Shown here in pieces: positions 1-6,595 of a DNA stretch of 12,035 nt. Both the position numbers and the translations under genes were made by a program. Where the stretch lies: positions 1 to 12,035 of the forward strand of contig DJGZ01000006.1 of NCBI GenBank assembly GCA_002433025.1, read 5' to 3'. Source of the DNA: Bacteroidales bacterium UBA5833. GTDB lineage: Bacteria; Bacteroidota; Bacteroidia; Bacteroidales; Lentimicrobiaceae. The notes beneath the pieces are model-generated. The model searched no databases. It saw only the letters and a list, made by a program, of their open reading frames with translations, and was not told the origin of the DNA. The first letter of the stretch is position 1, and the number at the start of each line of letters is the position of its first letter.

Positions 1-332
1 GTACATTTACGGATGAGCAAATTGGAATTTCATTAAAACAATTATCGGATGATAGTCTATATTGGTTGGAGAATAAAATATATCATGAAGACGAATTTGC
101 AATAAGATTCAAACATAGAATTGTTAACATTCATTGCTTCCCAAACGGTAATGGCAGACATTCAAGATTAATTGCAGATATCATTATCAGCCAATTATTC
201 GGGAAACCGATATTTACCTGGAACAGCACAAATCTAAATAAAAAAGGAGAAGCGAGATCAAACTATCTGACTGCTATAAGGCAGGCGGATTTTGGTGATA
301 TTAAGCCTTTGATTAAATTTGCCAGAACATAA
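1..332 (+). CDS. Fic-domain protein, 'mobile mystery protein B' type (3' part only)
   Basis: The reading frame is open from position 3, runs in from the left edge, and stops at TAA 330-332, leaving about 109 C-terminal residues. It contains a Fic signature, HCFPNGNGRH, encoded at 132-161. His (132-134) is the expected catalytic residue, and the N-G-N-G-R loop would bind the nucleotide phosphates. The canonical form is HxFx(D/E)GN(G/K)R. An Asn in place of the acidic residue, and the following RHSRLIADIIISQLFGKP and R-x-x-Y-x-x-A-x-R-x-A-D segments, resemble the family called mobile mystery protein B. Fic enzymes usually transfer AMP to target proteins; here the activity is inferred. The usual partner in that family, an HTH protein A, would lie upstream outside the window. 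The gene is clearly more AT-rich than the kinase that follows, which fits acquisition by transfer. A TTG at 66 can be read as a start, but the open frame upstream argues against it. Confidence 0.8.
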   Translation, partial: TFTDEQIGISLKQLSDDSLYWLENKIYHEDEFAIRFKHRIVNIHCFPNGNGRHSRLIADIIISQLFGKPIFTWNSTNLNKKGEARSNYLTAIRQADFGDIKPLIKFART

Positions 333-605
333 AAAGCGGCAGGTAAAAAAGGCGTTTGGCGCAATGGTTGGTTTACTGGTTGAATCCAAAACTTTTGCTC
401 TCTTCCAGGTCTGTGGTATATTGACGGTTTTGAAATGCCGCGACAGTTCCAGGCGCCGGCACGGAAAAGTTACCGGTTCCGGAACACCTCATTCTCCTCA
501 GGTTTTTCCATGATAAAACCTGCCCGCTTATCAGGGAATAACCTTGCGTAAAAATATCCTCTGCCATACTTCATTCACAGGCTGATGTTCTGTTTCCCCT
601 TTCAA

Positions 606-621
606 AACCAATTGATTGGTT
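606..621. promoter_or_regulatory. Short perfect dyad, possible operator
   Basis: AACCAAT and ATTGGTT form perfect 7-bp inverted arms around a 2-bp centre (TG), about 190 bp upstream of the kinase gene and directly before an AT-rich stretch. A dyad this size could be a binding site for a dimeric regulator, but one such palindrome can also arise by chance. No second copy was found at another promoter in the window. Confidence 0.25.
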
Positions 622-797
622 AATTGTTAATCTGAGGAAAACATCCAAACATGGGCTTTGCGGGCAAGGCGGTGTTTACAGTTGCCTTATATCCGTCTTT
701 GAGATCCGTGTTTGTTTCAGGGGGAACTTAAATAATTGAAATATGGCTCTTTTGAGGCATACCTGAAACGGTTGTATGTCTGAATCAGTGGTTTGAT

Positions 798-805
798 TAT
801 CTTTG
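798..805 (+). promoter_or_regulatory. Candidate Bacteroidota -7 element before the kinase gene
   Basis: TATCTTTG matches the Bacteroidota -7 consensus TAnnTTTG exactly. A TTG at 772-774 could be the -33 element, with a spacing of 23 bp. The element ends only 4 bp before ATG 810, so transcripts would begin at or just after that codon. If it is real, translation would be leaderless or would start at the in-frame ATG at 834. An 8-bp motif with four fixed T's is common in AT-rich DNA, hence the low confidence. Confidence 0.3.
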
Positions 806-809
806 TCTT

Positions 810-3410
810 ATGTCGGCGAAAGTAAAAGTGCGTATGCGTCCCCGGGGCCTTCAGCTGAAGGTGGCCCTGGGTTTTACCGTTGCTTTTCTTGCAGTTGCTG
901 CGGCCGGATATCTCGTAAGGGAGAATTCCCGTACCCTCGGCGATACGGTGGCCTCGCTGTCGCAACCCGACCGGGAACTGAACAAACTCAGGGATTTGCT
1001 TGGTTTTTTGTCGGAAGCCGAAAACAACATCCGGATTTATGCCCTGACCAATGATCCCCAGTCTTTCGGGATTTATAACGACCTTATCGCCTCGGTCGAA
1101 GTGAAGCTGGATTCATTGAAGCTGGAAGCCGGAAATGATTATTCCAGGTTGATCCGTCTCGACAGCGTTTCGAGGCTGCTGGAGCAGCGGAGCGAGATGA
1201 TCGCCGCTTATCTCGATGTAAAAAGCCGGAGGGAGAAGTTTGATTTTGCCGGTGAGGCCTATACACGCATCAGGTCAGTGACGCCCGATACCATCCCCAG
1301 GCAGCTCCGTACCTCAACCACGGTGGTTACGGTTTTCGATACCATTCCCGTGGCACCTCAGGTAAGTACCCCCAAAACAGAGGATACCCGTGGTTTTTTC
1401 AACAAGGTAAAAAAGCTCTTCGCAAAGAAACAGCAGGAGGAAATTATCGAACAACAAACGCAGCCGGCCTTGCTTTCAACCACCCGCATGATTACGGATA
1501 CGGCGGTTTACCGGCACGACGATTCAGCTTTATACAGCAATGTAAGACAGGTATTGTCGGCGGTGAAGCGGCGTGAACTTCAGGCATACAACCAGCTGAA
1601 AGAGCAGGAACTGAATATGCTCCGGAACAGCTCCCTGATCATCGACCAGGTGATGACCATATTCAAACAGCTCGAACACCAGCAGTTGCGGCTGGCCGAG
1701 AAGCGTAAGAAAGAAGCGGAGGCCGCGGCTTCCCGTTCCATCATGATAATCCGGGGGGTGGCCATTCTGTCGCTGCTGCTGATTCTTGTTTTCGTTTACC
1801 TTATTTTCCAGGGTCTCCACCGGGGCAACAGGTACCGGCGCGAACTGATCAGTGCCAGCCGGCAGTCGCAGGACCTGGCCAGGATAAAGGAAGAATTTCT
1901 GGCCAATATGAGCCACGAGATCAGAACCCCGCTCAGTACCATCATCGGTTTCTCGGATCAGCTGATCCATACGCCCCTTAATAAAGTGCAGCAGGAATAC
2001 CTTGGCGCGGTGAGGCGTTCGTCGCGTCACCTCCTCGAAACAGTCAACGATATCCTGGACCTCAGCCGCATCGGCGCGGGTAAACTGCAACTTGAACAAA
2101 TTCCTTTCCGCCTGAGCGATGTGCTTGAAGATGTGATACAGACATTCAGGATTACGGCCCTGGAGAAAGGACTTGAATTTGAAGCCGTCTGCAACAAAGG
2201 CAGCAACATAGTGCTTGAAGGTGATCCTTTGCGGCTCAGGCAGATTATGTATAACCTGATGAGCAACGCGGTGAAATTTACCTCGAAAGGGTCGGTAACA
2301 GTGCTGTGCAACATCGAGTGCAGCGCCGGTGTGTGTGAGGCCATCGTGGAGGTTCATGACACAGGGATCGGAATTCCGGAGGAGGATATCGATAATATTT
2401 TCGGTGATTTCAGACAGGCAGAGTCCTCGCTGGCAAGGCAATATGGCGGCTCCGGCCTCGGCCTTGCCATCAGCCGCCGTCTGGCGCGCCTGCAGGGTGG
2501 GGATATCACCGTGGTAAGCACGCCGCATAAAGGCTCGGTATTTACCGTGCGCATTCCCTATCCGCTTTCAGACCGCGAACCGGAGAAACCGGCCTCTGTG
2601 GCATTGAATGTAGAGGTGGAACTGTCGGACCGCCGGATGCTGCTGGTCGACGATGATGTATTCAATATTTTGCTGGCCAGGATTATCGCGGAAAACCATG
2701 GAATGATTGTGGAAGTGGCTTCAGACGGCAGGCAGGCGATGGATATTCTTACCAGCCGCCGTTTCGATATCATCATGACGGATGTTCAGATGCCGGAAGT
2801 CAGTGGTATCGAACTGGTCAGGCACATACGGGCCCACGAAGACCCTGAAGTTTCACTGGTGCCGGTGATTGCATTTACGGCCGGGAAGGTTGCCCGTTAT
2901 GATCCGGGGTACATGGAGGCAGGCTTTAACGAGGTGCTTCAGAAACCCTTCAGTGAACATGACCTTTTGTCGCGGGTGGCATTTTATCTCTCAAATACCA
3001 TTCCTAAACCGCAGCGGGGTGAACCGGATGAGGTGGTTTCCGGACGGCTCTATGACCTCCGTCAGGCTGAAACCTTTGCTTCGGGAAAGCCTGAACAGCT
3101 TGCCAGCATCATCCGCTCTTTTGTGCATACCTCGCATGCCGCGGTGCAGGAATTGTGGAACCTAAGTGAAACAGGTAATTTTGAGGGGATCAGGTTGTTG
3201 GCGCACAAGCTGCTTACCAGCTACGGGCATATGGGGGTGTCGCAGGCATTGCAGGTGCTGGAGCAACTCGAAAATGCCGGAAACGGGGAAATCAATGAAG
3301 AATCGGTGAAAGTGCTGCTGCGGAAAATAACAGCCATCAACAACCGGCTGCATCCCCTCCTCGAATCTGAATTGCTTCGCCTGTCAGGCAGTAAGGCGGA
3401 AATTGAGTAA
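810..3410 (+). CDS. Hybrid sensor histidine kinase, CHASE3-like/HisKA/HATPase/REC/HPt
   Basis: This 866-residue inner-membrane sensor kinase carries its own receiver and phosphotransfer domains. The first membrane segment is at about residues 17-36. The extracytoplasmic region has a CHASE3-like helical stretch (E-N-N-I-R-I-Y-A-L-T-N-D near 68-82) and an odd basic insert near 196-207, and is followed by a second membrane segment at about 311-336. HisKA has the H-box SHEIRTP with His369. HATPase has the N-box (Asn486), DTGIGIP from Asp517 and GGSGLGL from Gly546. REC has the acidic cluster Asp614-616, phospho-acceptor Asp658 and Lys712. The C-terminal HPt has LAHKLL with His799. All key residues are present, so the protein should be active. 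The ligand cannot be read from the sequence. ATG 810 is the furthest upstream start; Met9 (834) keeps the first membrane helix and fits the nearby -7 element better. The gene faces the NtrC-type regulator at 4350-5717, a likely partner. Its last 50 bp recur at 4020-4069. Confidence 0.93.
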   Translation: MSAKVKVRMRPRGLQLKVALGFTVAFLAVAAAGYLVRENSRTLGDTVASLSQPDRELNKLRDLLGFLSEAENNIRIYALTNDPQSFGIYNDLIASVEVKLDSLKLEAGNDYSRLIRLDSVSRLLEQRSEMIAAYLDVKSRREKFDFAGEAYTRIRSVTPDTIPRQLRTSTTVVTVFDTIPVAPQVSTPKTEDTRGFFNKVKKLFAKKQQEEIIEQQTQPALLSTTRMITDTAVYRHDDSALYSNVRQVLSAVKRRELQAYNQLKEQELNMLRNSSLIIDQVMTIFKQLEHQQLRLAEKRKKEAEAAASRSIMIIRGVAILSLLLILVFVYLIFQGLHRGNRYRRELISASRQSQDLARIKEEFLANMSHEIRTPLSTIIGFSDQLIHTPLNKVQQEYLGAVRRSSRHLLETVNDILDLSRIGAGKLQLEQIPFRLSDVLEDVIQTFRITALEKGLEFEAVCNKGSNIVLEGDPLRLRQIMYNLMSNAVKFTSKGSVTVLCNIECSAGVCEAIVEVHDTGIGIPEEDIDNIFGDFRQAESSLARQYGGSGLGLAISRRLARLQGGDITVVSTPHKGSVFTVRIPYPLSDREPEKPASVALNVEVELSDRRMLLVDDDVFNILLARIIAENHGMIVEVASDGRQAMDILTSRRFDIIMTDVQMPEVSGIELVRHIRAHEDPEVSLVPVIAFTAGKVARYDPGYMEAGFNEVLQKPFSEHDLLSRVAFYLSNTIPKPQRGEPDEVVSGRLYDLRQAETFASGKPEQLASIIRSFVHTSHAAVQELWNLSETGNFEGIRLLAHKLLTSYGHMGVSQALQVLEQLENAGNGEINEESVKVLLRKITAINNRLHPLLESELLRLSGSKAEIE

Positions 3411-3541
3411 TCGCAGAACAGAATCAAAATAGAAATATCCGAAGTCGTGAGTGTATATTATTGAAATGATATAAATCTAACCAGTGAAAGCATTTGACAC
3501 GAAGGAGATCGTAAAATTGTAATTTGTTCTTAATAAACATG

Positions 3542-3558
3542 CGACCCCGCCGGGGTCG
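3542..3558. repeat. GC hairpin at the head of the repeat array
   Basis: CGACCCCG and CGGGGTCG are perfect 8-bp arms around a single C. GGGG and a TTT follow on the + strand. It lies 131 bp after the kinase stop codon and could help end kinase transcripts, although the T-tract is short. It has the same GACCCC/GGGGTC design as the palindromes inside the following array, so it is probably a stray member of that family. Confidence 0.6.
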
Positions 3559-3593
3559 GGGTTTCTGTTGGCACTTTCCATTCTATACATATC

Positions 3594-3996
3594 TGACCCC
3601 GCTGGGGTCAAAACCTCAATCCGAACTGAGATTCTGACTCCGGAGGAGTCACAGGTTTATAGAAAATGACCGGCATCGCGAAACCCAGCCCGGAGGGGTC
3701 GGATAAAATTGTGGGATTATCCATTCAATGCACACATAACCCCGCTGGGGTGATAAACCTCAATCCGAACTGAGATTCTGACTCCGGAGGAGTCACTGGT
3801 TTATAGAAAATGACCATCATTGCGAAACCCGGCCCGGAGGGGTCGGATAAAATTGTGGGATTATCCATTCATTGCACACAAAACCCCGCTGGGGTGATAA
3901 ACCTCAATCTGAACTGAGATTCTGACTCCGGAGGAGTCACACGTGTATAGAAAAATTATCGTGATAGAAAACCGCGACCCCGGAGGGGTCGGATAT
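3594..3996. repeat. Tandem array of three 144-bp units with nested palindromes
   Basis: Three units start near 3594, 3738 and 3882. The shared TGACTCCGGAGGAGTCA palindrome recurs at 3635, 3779 and 3923, exactly 144 bp apart. Each unit holds, in order, ACCCC-GCT-GGGGT (full form TGACCCC-GCT-GGGGTCA at 3594-3610), a weak CTCA/TGAG pair, TGACTCC-GGA-GGAGTCA, the words TATAGAAAA, and a CCC-GGA-GGG core. In the third unit this core becomes the perfect CGACCCC-GGA-GGGGTCG (3975-3991). Units 1 and 2 are nearly identical over most of their length; unit 3 diverges after about 3940 and ends near a T9 run (4009-4017). There are no unique spacers, so this is not CRISPR. The array sits between two convergent gene ends, typical of REP-like intergenic elements, and could act as a two-way terminator. 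I recall related CCCCGNNGGGG/TAGAAAA repeats from other Bacteroidota but cannot verify that here. Confidence 0.85.
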
Positions 3997-4019
3997 AAAT
4001 TCCTGGCGTTTTTTTTTCT

Positions 4020-4069
4020 TCGAAGCCGGATTGCTTCGCCTGTCAGGCAGTAAGGCGGAAATTGAATAA
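4020..4069 (+). repeat. Second copy of the kinase gene's 3' end (direct repeat of 3361-3410)
   Basis: These 50 bp match kinase positions 3361-3410 at 46 of 50 bases, with a perfect 36-bp core (3371-3406 and 4030-4065), and include the equivalent stop codon (GAATAA instead of GAGTAA). The two copies are 659 bp apart and bracket the palindromic array. The core can itself fold: CGCCT and AGGCG enclose a small CCTG-T-CAGG dyad. The copy has no start and is not a gene. It may mark the edge of an inserted or duplicated segment. Confidence 0.9.
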
Positions 4070-4349
4070 CCACAAACCGGTCTTAAAACCTGATTGAAGG
4101 ATATTGCCTGCTACTCAACGGGGCTGCTGGTAAAAATATATCATTAATAGGATAGCTCTGAAAATAGAAATCTTTATAATTGCAATACTCCGTTGAGAAT
4201 TTTTAATGGATTGACTTGCAGCTGGTTATGAAAACTTGTTTAATGATAAAAAAATATTCAAAATCAAGTTATTGCGTCTTTGCAGCCTGCCCCGCTGTGG
4301 CGGGGCCCTTGCGCGATTCTTAAATTTAACGGACTATTGTAATTGTTAA
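4070..4349. other. AT-rich spacer downstream of both convergent genes
   Basis: There is no open frame of interest. The spacer contains a long-range inverted pair, CTCAACGGGG (4114-4123) and CTCCGTTGAG (4188-4197), matching at 9 of 10 positions around 64 bp of AT-rich DNA. It also contains a strong GC hairpin near the regulator's 3' end, listed separately. Confidence 0.6.
4289..4306 (-). terminator. GC-rich hairpin downstream of the response regulator
   Basis: GCCCCGC and GCGGGGC form perfect 7-bp arms with a TGTG loop, 43 bp after the regulator's stop on the minus strand. There is no clear T-tract on either strand, so it is not a textbook intrinsic terminator. It may stall transcription, or it may be a mobile palindrome. 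The flanks (TTGCGTCTTTGC on one side, CTTGCGCGA on the other) look like a broken copy of a common intergenic word. Confidence 0.4.
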
Positions 4350-5717
4350 TCATCCTTCAATATCGTAAAGTTTCATCTTGTTATACAGCGTTTTTCTGTC
4401 GATATTCAACAATTGGGCTGCCTTGGTTTTGTTATAATGCACCTGCTTTAATACACTGATGATGGTTGATTTTTCCTGGGCCTCGGCCATGGACTTCAAA
4501 TCTGTAGTCGGGGGGCGGGAGCCCGCGACCGGCGGGTGCGTATCGCCCGGTGAAGGAATTTCGGGCGGGAGGTCCGCCCTTGTAATCATGCCGGAAGTGG
4601 CGAGCAGAACCGCCCGCTTTATTACATTTTTCAATTCACGGATGTTCCCGGGCCAGGGATATTTCAGAATGGTTTCAATGACATCCTTTTCAAATCCGAT
4701 GATGTTTTTGTTAAGCTCGAGGTTGGCGTTTTCAAGAAAGTATCCGGCAAAATGGATGATATCTTCTCCCCGGTTCCGGAGTGGAGGAATATTGATCTTG
4801 AATTCATTGAGCCGGTGAAACAGGTCTTCCCTGAAGATTCCCCTTTGCACAGCTGCAGCCAGGTCGTCGTTTGTGGCAACGATGATCCTGACATCCACTT
4901 CCACATCCCTGGTGCCGCCCAGCTTCCGTACTTTCCGCTCCTGTGTGGCCCTGAGCAGCTTGATCTGGTTTTCATACGACAGATTGCCGATCTCATCCAG
5001 AAAAAGCGTGCCCCCGTTTGCCTGCTGAAACTGCCCTTCCTTGTCCGCATGGGCGTCGGTAAACGAGCCCCTGGTGTGGCCAAACAACTCACTGGCCGCC
5101 AGCTCATTGGTTAATGCGCCGCAGTCCACCGCGATAAACGGTTTGCTGCTGCGCTGGCTTTTCATGTGGATCATCCTGGCCACATACTCTTTCCCGGTGC
5201 CGCTTTCGCCCTGGATAATCACCGACATATCGGTAGGGGCGATCAGGGAAATATACTGTTCCACCAACATCGCCGGCTGACTGGTGCCCCTGAGGTAACT
5301 CAGGTTGCCGGGCAGCGGCTCCGACCTGATGCCTGATTCGTTCTTTTTCTCCTGCTTCTGTTTGCTGATGGCCTTGTTTACCGTCAGTAAAAGCTCGTCG
5401 GGATTCACCGGCTTGGTGATGTAATCAAAAGCCCCGGATTTAATGGCGGTAACAGCCGACCGGATATCCCCGTAACGGGTCATCAGTACGACCGGAACGC
5501 CGCGCTGTATCTTCTTGAGCTCCGCGATCAGCGTGATCCCGTCAATGTCAGGCAGACGGAAATCAGTAAGGACAATATCGAAATGACTTTCCCTTGACGC
5601 TTTTATGGCACTGCCTGCCGTGAAAACCTCCTTTACCTCAAACCCTTTATTCCCAAGGTACGACTTGAGCATAAGGCAGAAGGTAGGATCATCGTCAACG
5701 ATAAGGACTTTATACAT
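4350..5717 (-). CDS. NtrC-family sigma-54-dependent response regulator
   Basis: This 455-residue cytoplasmic regulator has the normal length and order REC, AAA+, Fis-type HTH. REC (1-120) has Asp8-10, phospho-acceptor Asp52, Thr80 and Lys102. The AAA+ domain has Walker A GESGTGKE (170-177), the sigma-54 contact loop GSFTDA (217-222, consensus GAFTGA) and Walker B LFLDEIG (238-244). It is followed by NIPPLRNRGEDI and WPGNIRELKN, typical of the family. The C-terminal helix-turn-helix (about 418-455) includes NKTKAAQLLNIDRKTLYNK. Phosphorylation of Asp52 should trigger assembly of a ring that uses ATP to open sigma-54 promoters. Ser for Ala and Asp for the second Gly in the loop are uncommon but exist in working relatives. 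The protein starts MYKVLIVDDD, a natural REC start. It converges on the hybrid kinase, whose HPt His799 is a good candidate phosphodonor. I found no -24/-12 promoter in the window, so its targets are probably elsewhere. Confidence 0.95.
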   Translation of the reverse strand: MYKVLIVDDDPTFCLMLKSYLGNKGFEVKEVFTAGSAIKASRESHFDIVLTDFRLPDIDGITLIAELKKIQRGVPVVLMTRYGDIRSAVTAIKSGAFDYITKPVNPDELLLTVNKAISKQKQEKKNESGIRSEPLPGNLSYLRGTSQPAMLVEQYISLIAPTDMSVIIQGESGTGKEYVARMIHMKSQRSSKPFIAVDCGALTNELAASELFGHTRGSFTDAHADKEGQFQQANGGTLFLDEIGNLSYENQIKLLRATQERKVRKLGGTRDVEVDVRIIVATNDDLAAAVQRGIFREDLFHRLNEFKINIPPLRNRGEDIIHFAGYFLENANLELNKNIIGFEKDVIETILKYPWPGNIRELKNVIKRAVLLATSGMITRADLPPEIPSPGDTHPPVAGSRPPTTDLKSMAEAQEKSTIISVLKQVHYNKTKAAQLLNIDRKTLYNKMKLYDIEG

Positions 5718-5745
5718 TACAGGTCGGAAATAATCAGGCGAAAAA

Positions 5746-5753
5746 CAAATTAA
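5746..5753 (-). promoter_or_regulatory. Weak candidate -7 element for the response regulator
   Basis: On the minus strand TTAATTTG matches five of the six fixed positions of TAnnTTTG, 29 bp before the regulator's ATG. A TTTG (5779-5782 on the complement) lies upstream, but with 25 bp between them it is further away than usual. It is offered only as the best candidate in the stretch. Confidence 0.2.
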
Positions 5754-6116
5754 ACAGCTAAGATACTAAAAAGTTGGGCAAATTCTCATATCTGCCTGAA
5801 TTATTGATTGCTAGAAGGCCGTGTATTAATACGTTAATGGTTGAAAGCCGGAAATGTATGCAGATTCAGGCAATTTCGTTAATTGATGTGTCTGAAAAAG
5901 AAAAAAGTAAAGTCCCGTTGGTGATAATTCTATCTGTTGTTCAGCGCACCATAATCTTTGAAGTTGATTTGACCTGTGGAAATTCATCTGTTTTTCAATT
6001 CTCCAGGCAGTTTTTACAAGTAAAAGTCCAATTTTCTTATGCTGATGTTGGTTGTCCGGAAGTCCGGATTTGGGCGTCAGATTTCCGCTGAAAAGTCAGA
6101 AAATTCTGCTTGCATT

Positions 6117-6246
6117 ACTCCGGGCTTCAGCCCGGGGAAAAAGCAGATCCCCGAACCAACCGGTTTTAGCCGAAAAGCCGGGAGAGGCCAAACCGGGGGA
6201 GCTTCCGGGCTTACCGGTACTTACTCAAGCCGGGGTAATAAACCGG
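6117..6246. repeat. Cluster of CCGG-rich palindromic words, REP-like
   Basis: A perfect hairpin, CCGGGCT-TC-AGCCCGG (6120-6135), is followed by six [AT][AG]CCGG words at 6158, 6176, 6191, 6212, 6228 and 6241. Some sit in small palindromes (AACCGGTT at 6158-6165, ACCGGT at 6213-6218). The stretch is much richer in GC than the DNA on either side. Such clusters are typical of intergenic repeat families that occur many times per genome. No transposase-like gene is nearby. Confidence 0.5.
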
Positions 6247-6595
6247 CATTGAGTTTAAGTCTATGCGGAGAGGCTCCTGTATGAATGATCAATAACTCAG
6301 GCTGGACCTGAATGAAGTTTGTGCTTTACCTTAGTCGTCAGGAACAGAAGGTTAAAATATTGTGGTTATTGGCATATTTAAAATTCGGAATACTATAAGG
6401 CGCATCAAATAATTAATAAGCCCTGATTTAATTTCCGGAGCAAACCTTTATCAGATGTGCCGGAATTAAAAGTTGCTTTTGTATCATGCAGGTACCACCA
6501 TCCATGTGGCTCTGGCGGCCGGAGGTGTGAGTGTGCCGGAAGTACGGGAAACCTGAGTGCATGCTTCAGTCTGGTTGCACCGGATTATTTTCTGT

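Larger units (their letters stand above)
333..809. other. Intergenic spacer, no gene recognised
   Basis: About 480 bp separate the Fic gene from the kinase. Short open frames occur on both strands, but their translations are rich in Arg, Ser and Pro and match no family I know. The composition changes from AT-rich near the Fic gene to mixed. The only structures I can point to are a short dyad at 606-621 and a candidate -7 promoter element just before the kinase start. Confidence 0.6.
5718..6595. other. Long spacer, no convincing gene
   Basis: About 880 bp lie between the regulator's start and the hydrolase's stop. The longest open frame (5774-6091, +) has a translation without a recognisable domain or regular composition and looks accidental. 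From 6117 to 6246 the DNA turns GC-rich and repetitive (listed separately). Near 6470-6556 a short + frame reads HAGTTIHVALAAGG and ends in TGA. It looks like the tail of a real protein, but I cannot identify it or trace it upstream, so it may be a gene remnant or chance. Confidence 0.55.

Noticed and set aside
621..632. A 12-bp word (TAATTGTTAATC) also present at 4340-4351
   Set aside because: It is AT-rich and short, and one copy overlaps the regulator's stop region; chance is the simplest explanation.
1530..2528. A 332-codon open frame on the minus strand inside the kinase gene
   Set aside because: It is antisense to the HisKA/HATPase domains, whose motifs are intact, and its translation has no domain pattern. 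It is a shadow of the GC-rich third-position bias.
3594..3996. CRISPR array
   Set aside because: The units are 144 bp long and repeat throughout, with no unique spacers and no cas genes nearby.
3861..4073. A 70-codon minus-strand frame across the repeat array
   Set aside because: It is read from repeat units and the duplicated kinase end; such frames are commonly mis-called over intergenic repeats.
4459..5280. Plus-strand frames over the regulator gene
   Set aside because: The minus-strand gene has every NtrC motif in frame; the plus-strand frames are shadows.
5774..6091. A 105-codon + frame in the spacer
   Set aside because: It has no domain, no supporting promoter and an irregular composition; treated as noncoding.
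6366..6390. A possible -24/-12 sigma-54 promoter (TTGGCAT word)
   Set aside because: There is no GC pair at the right distance downstream, so the -12 half is missing.
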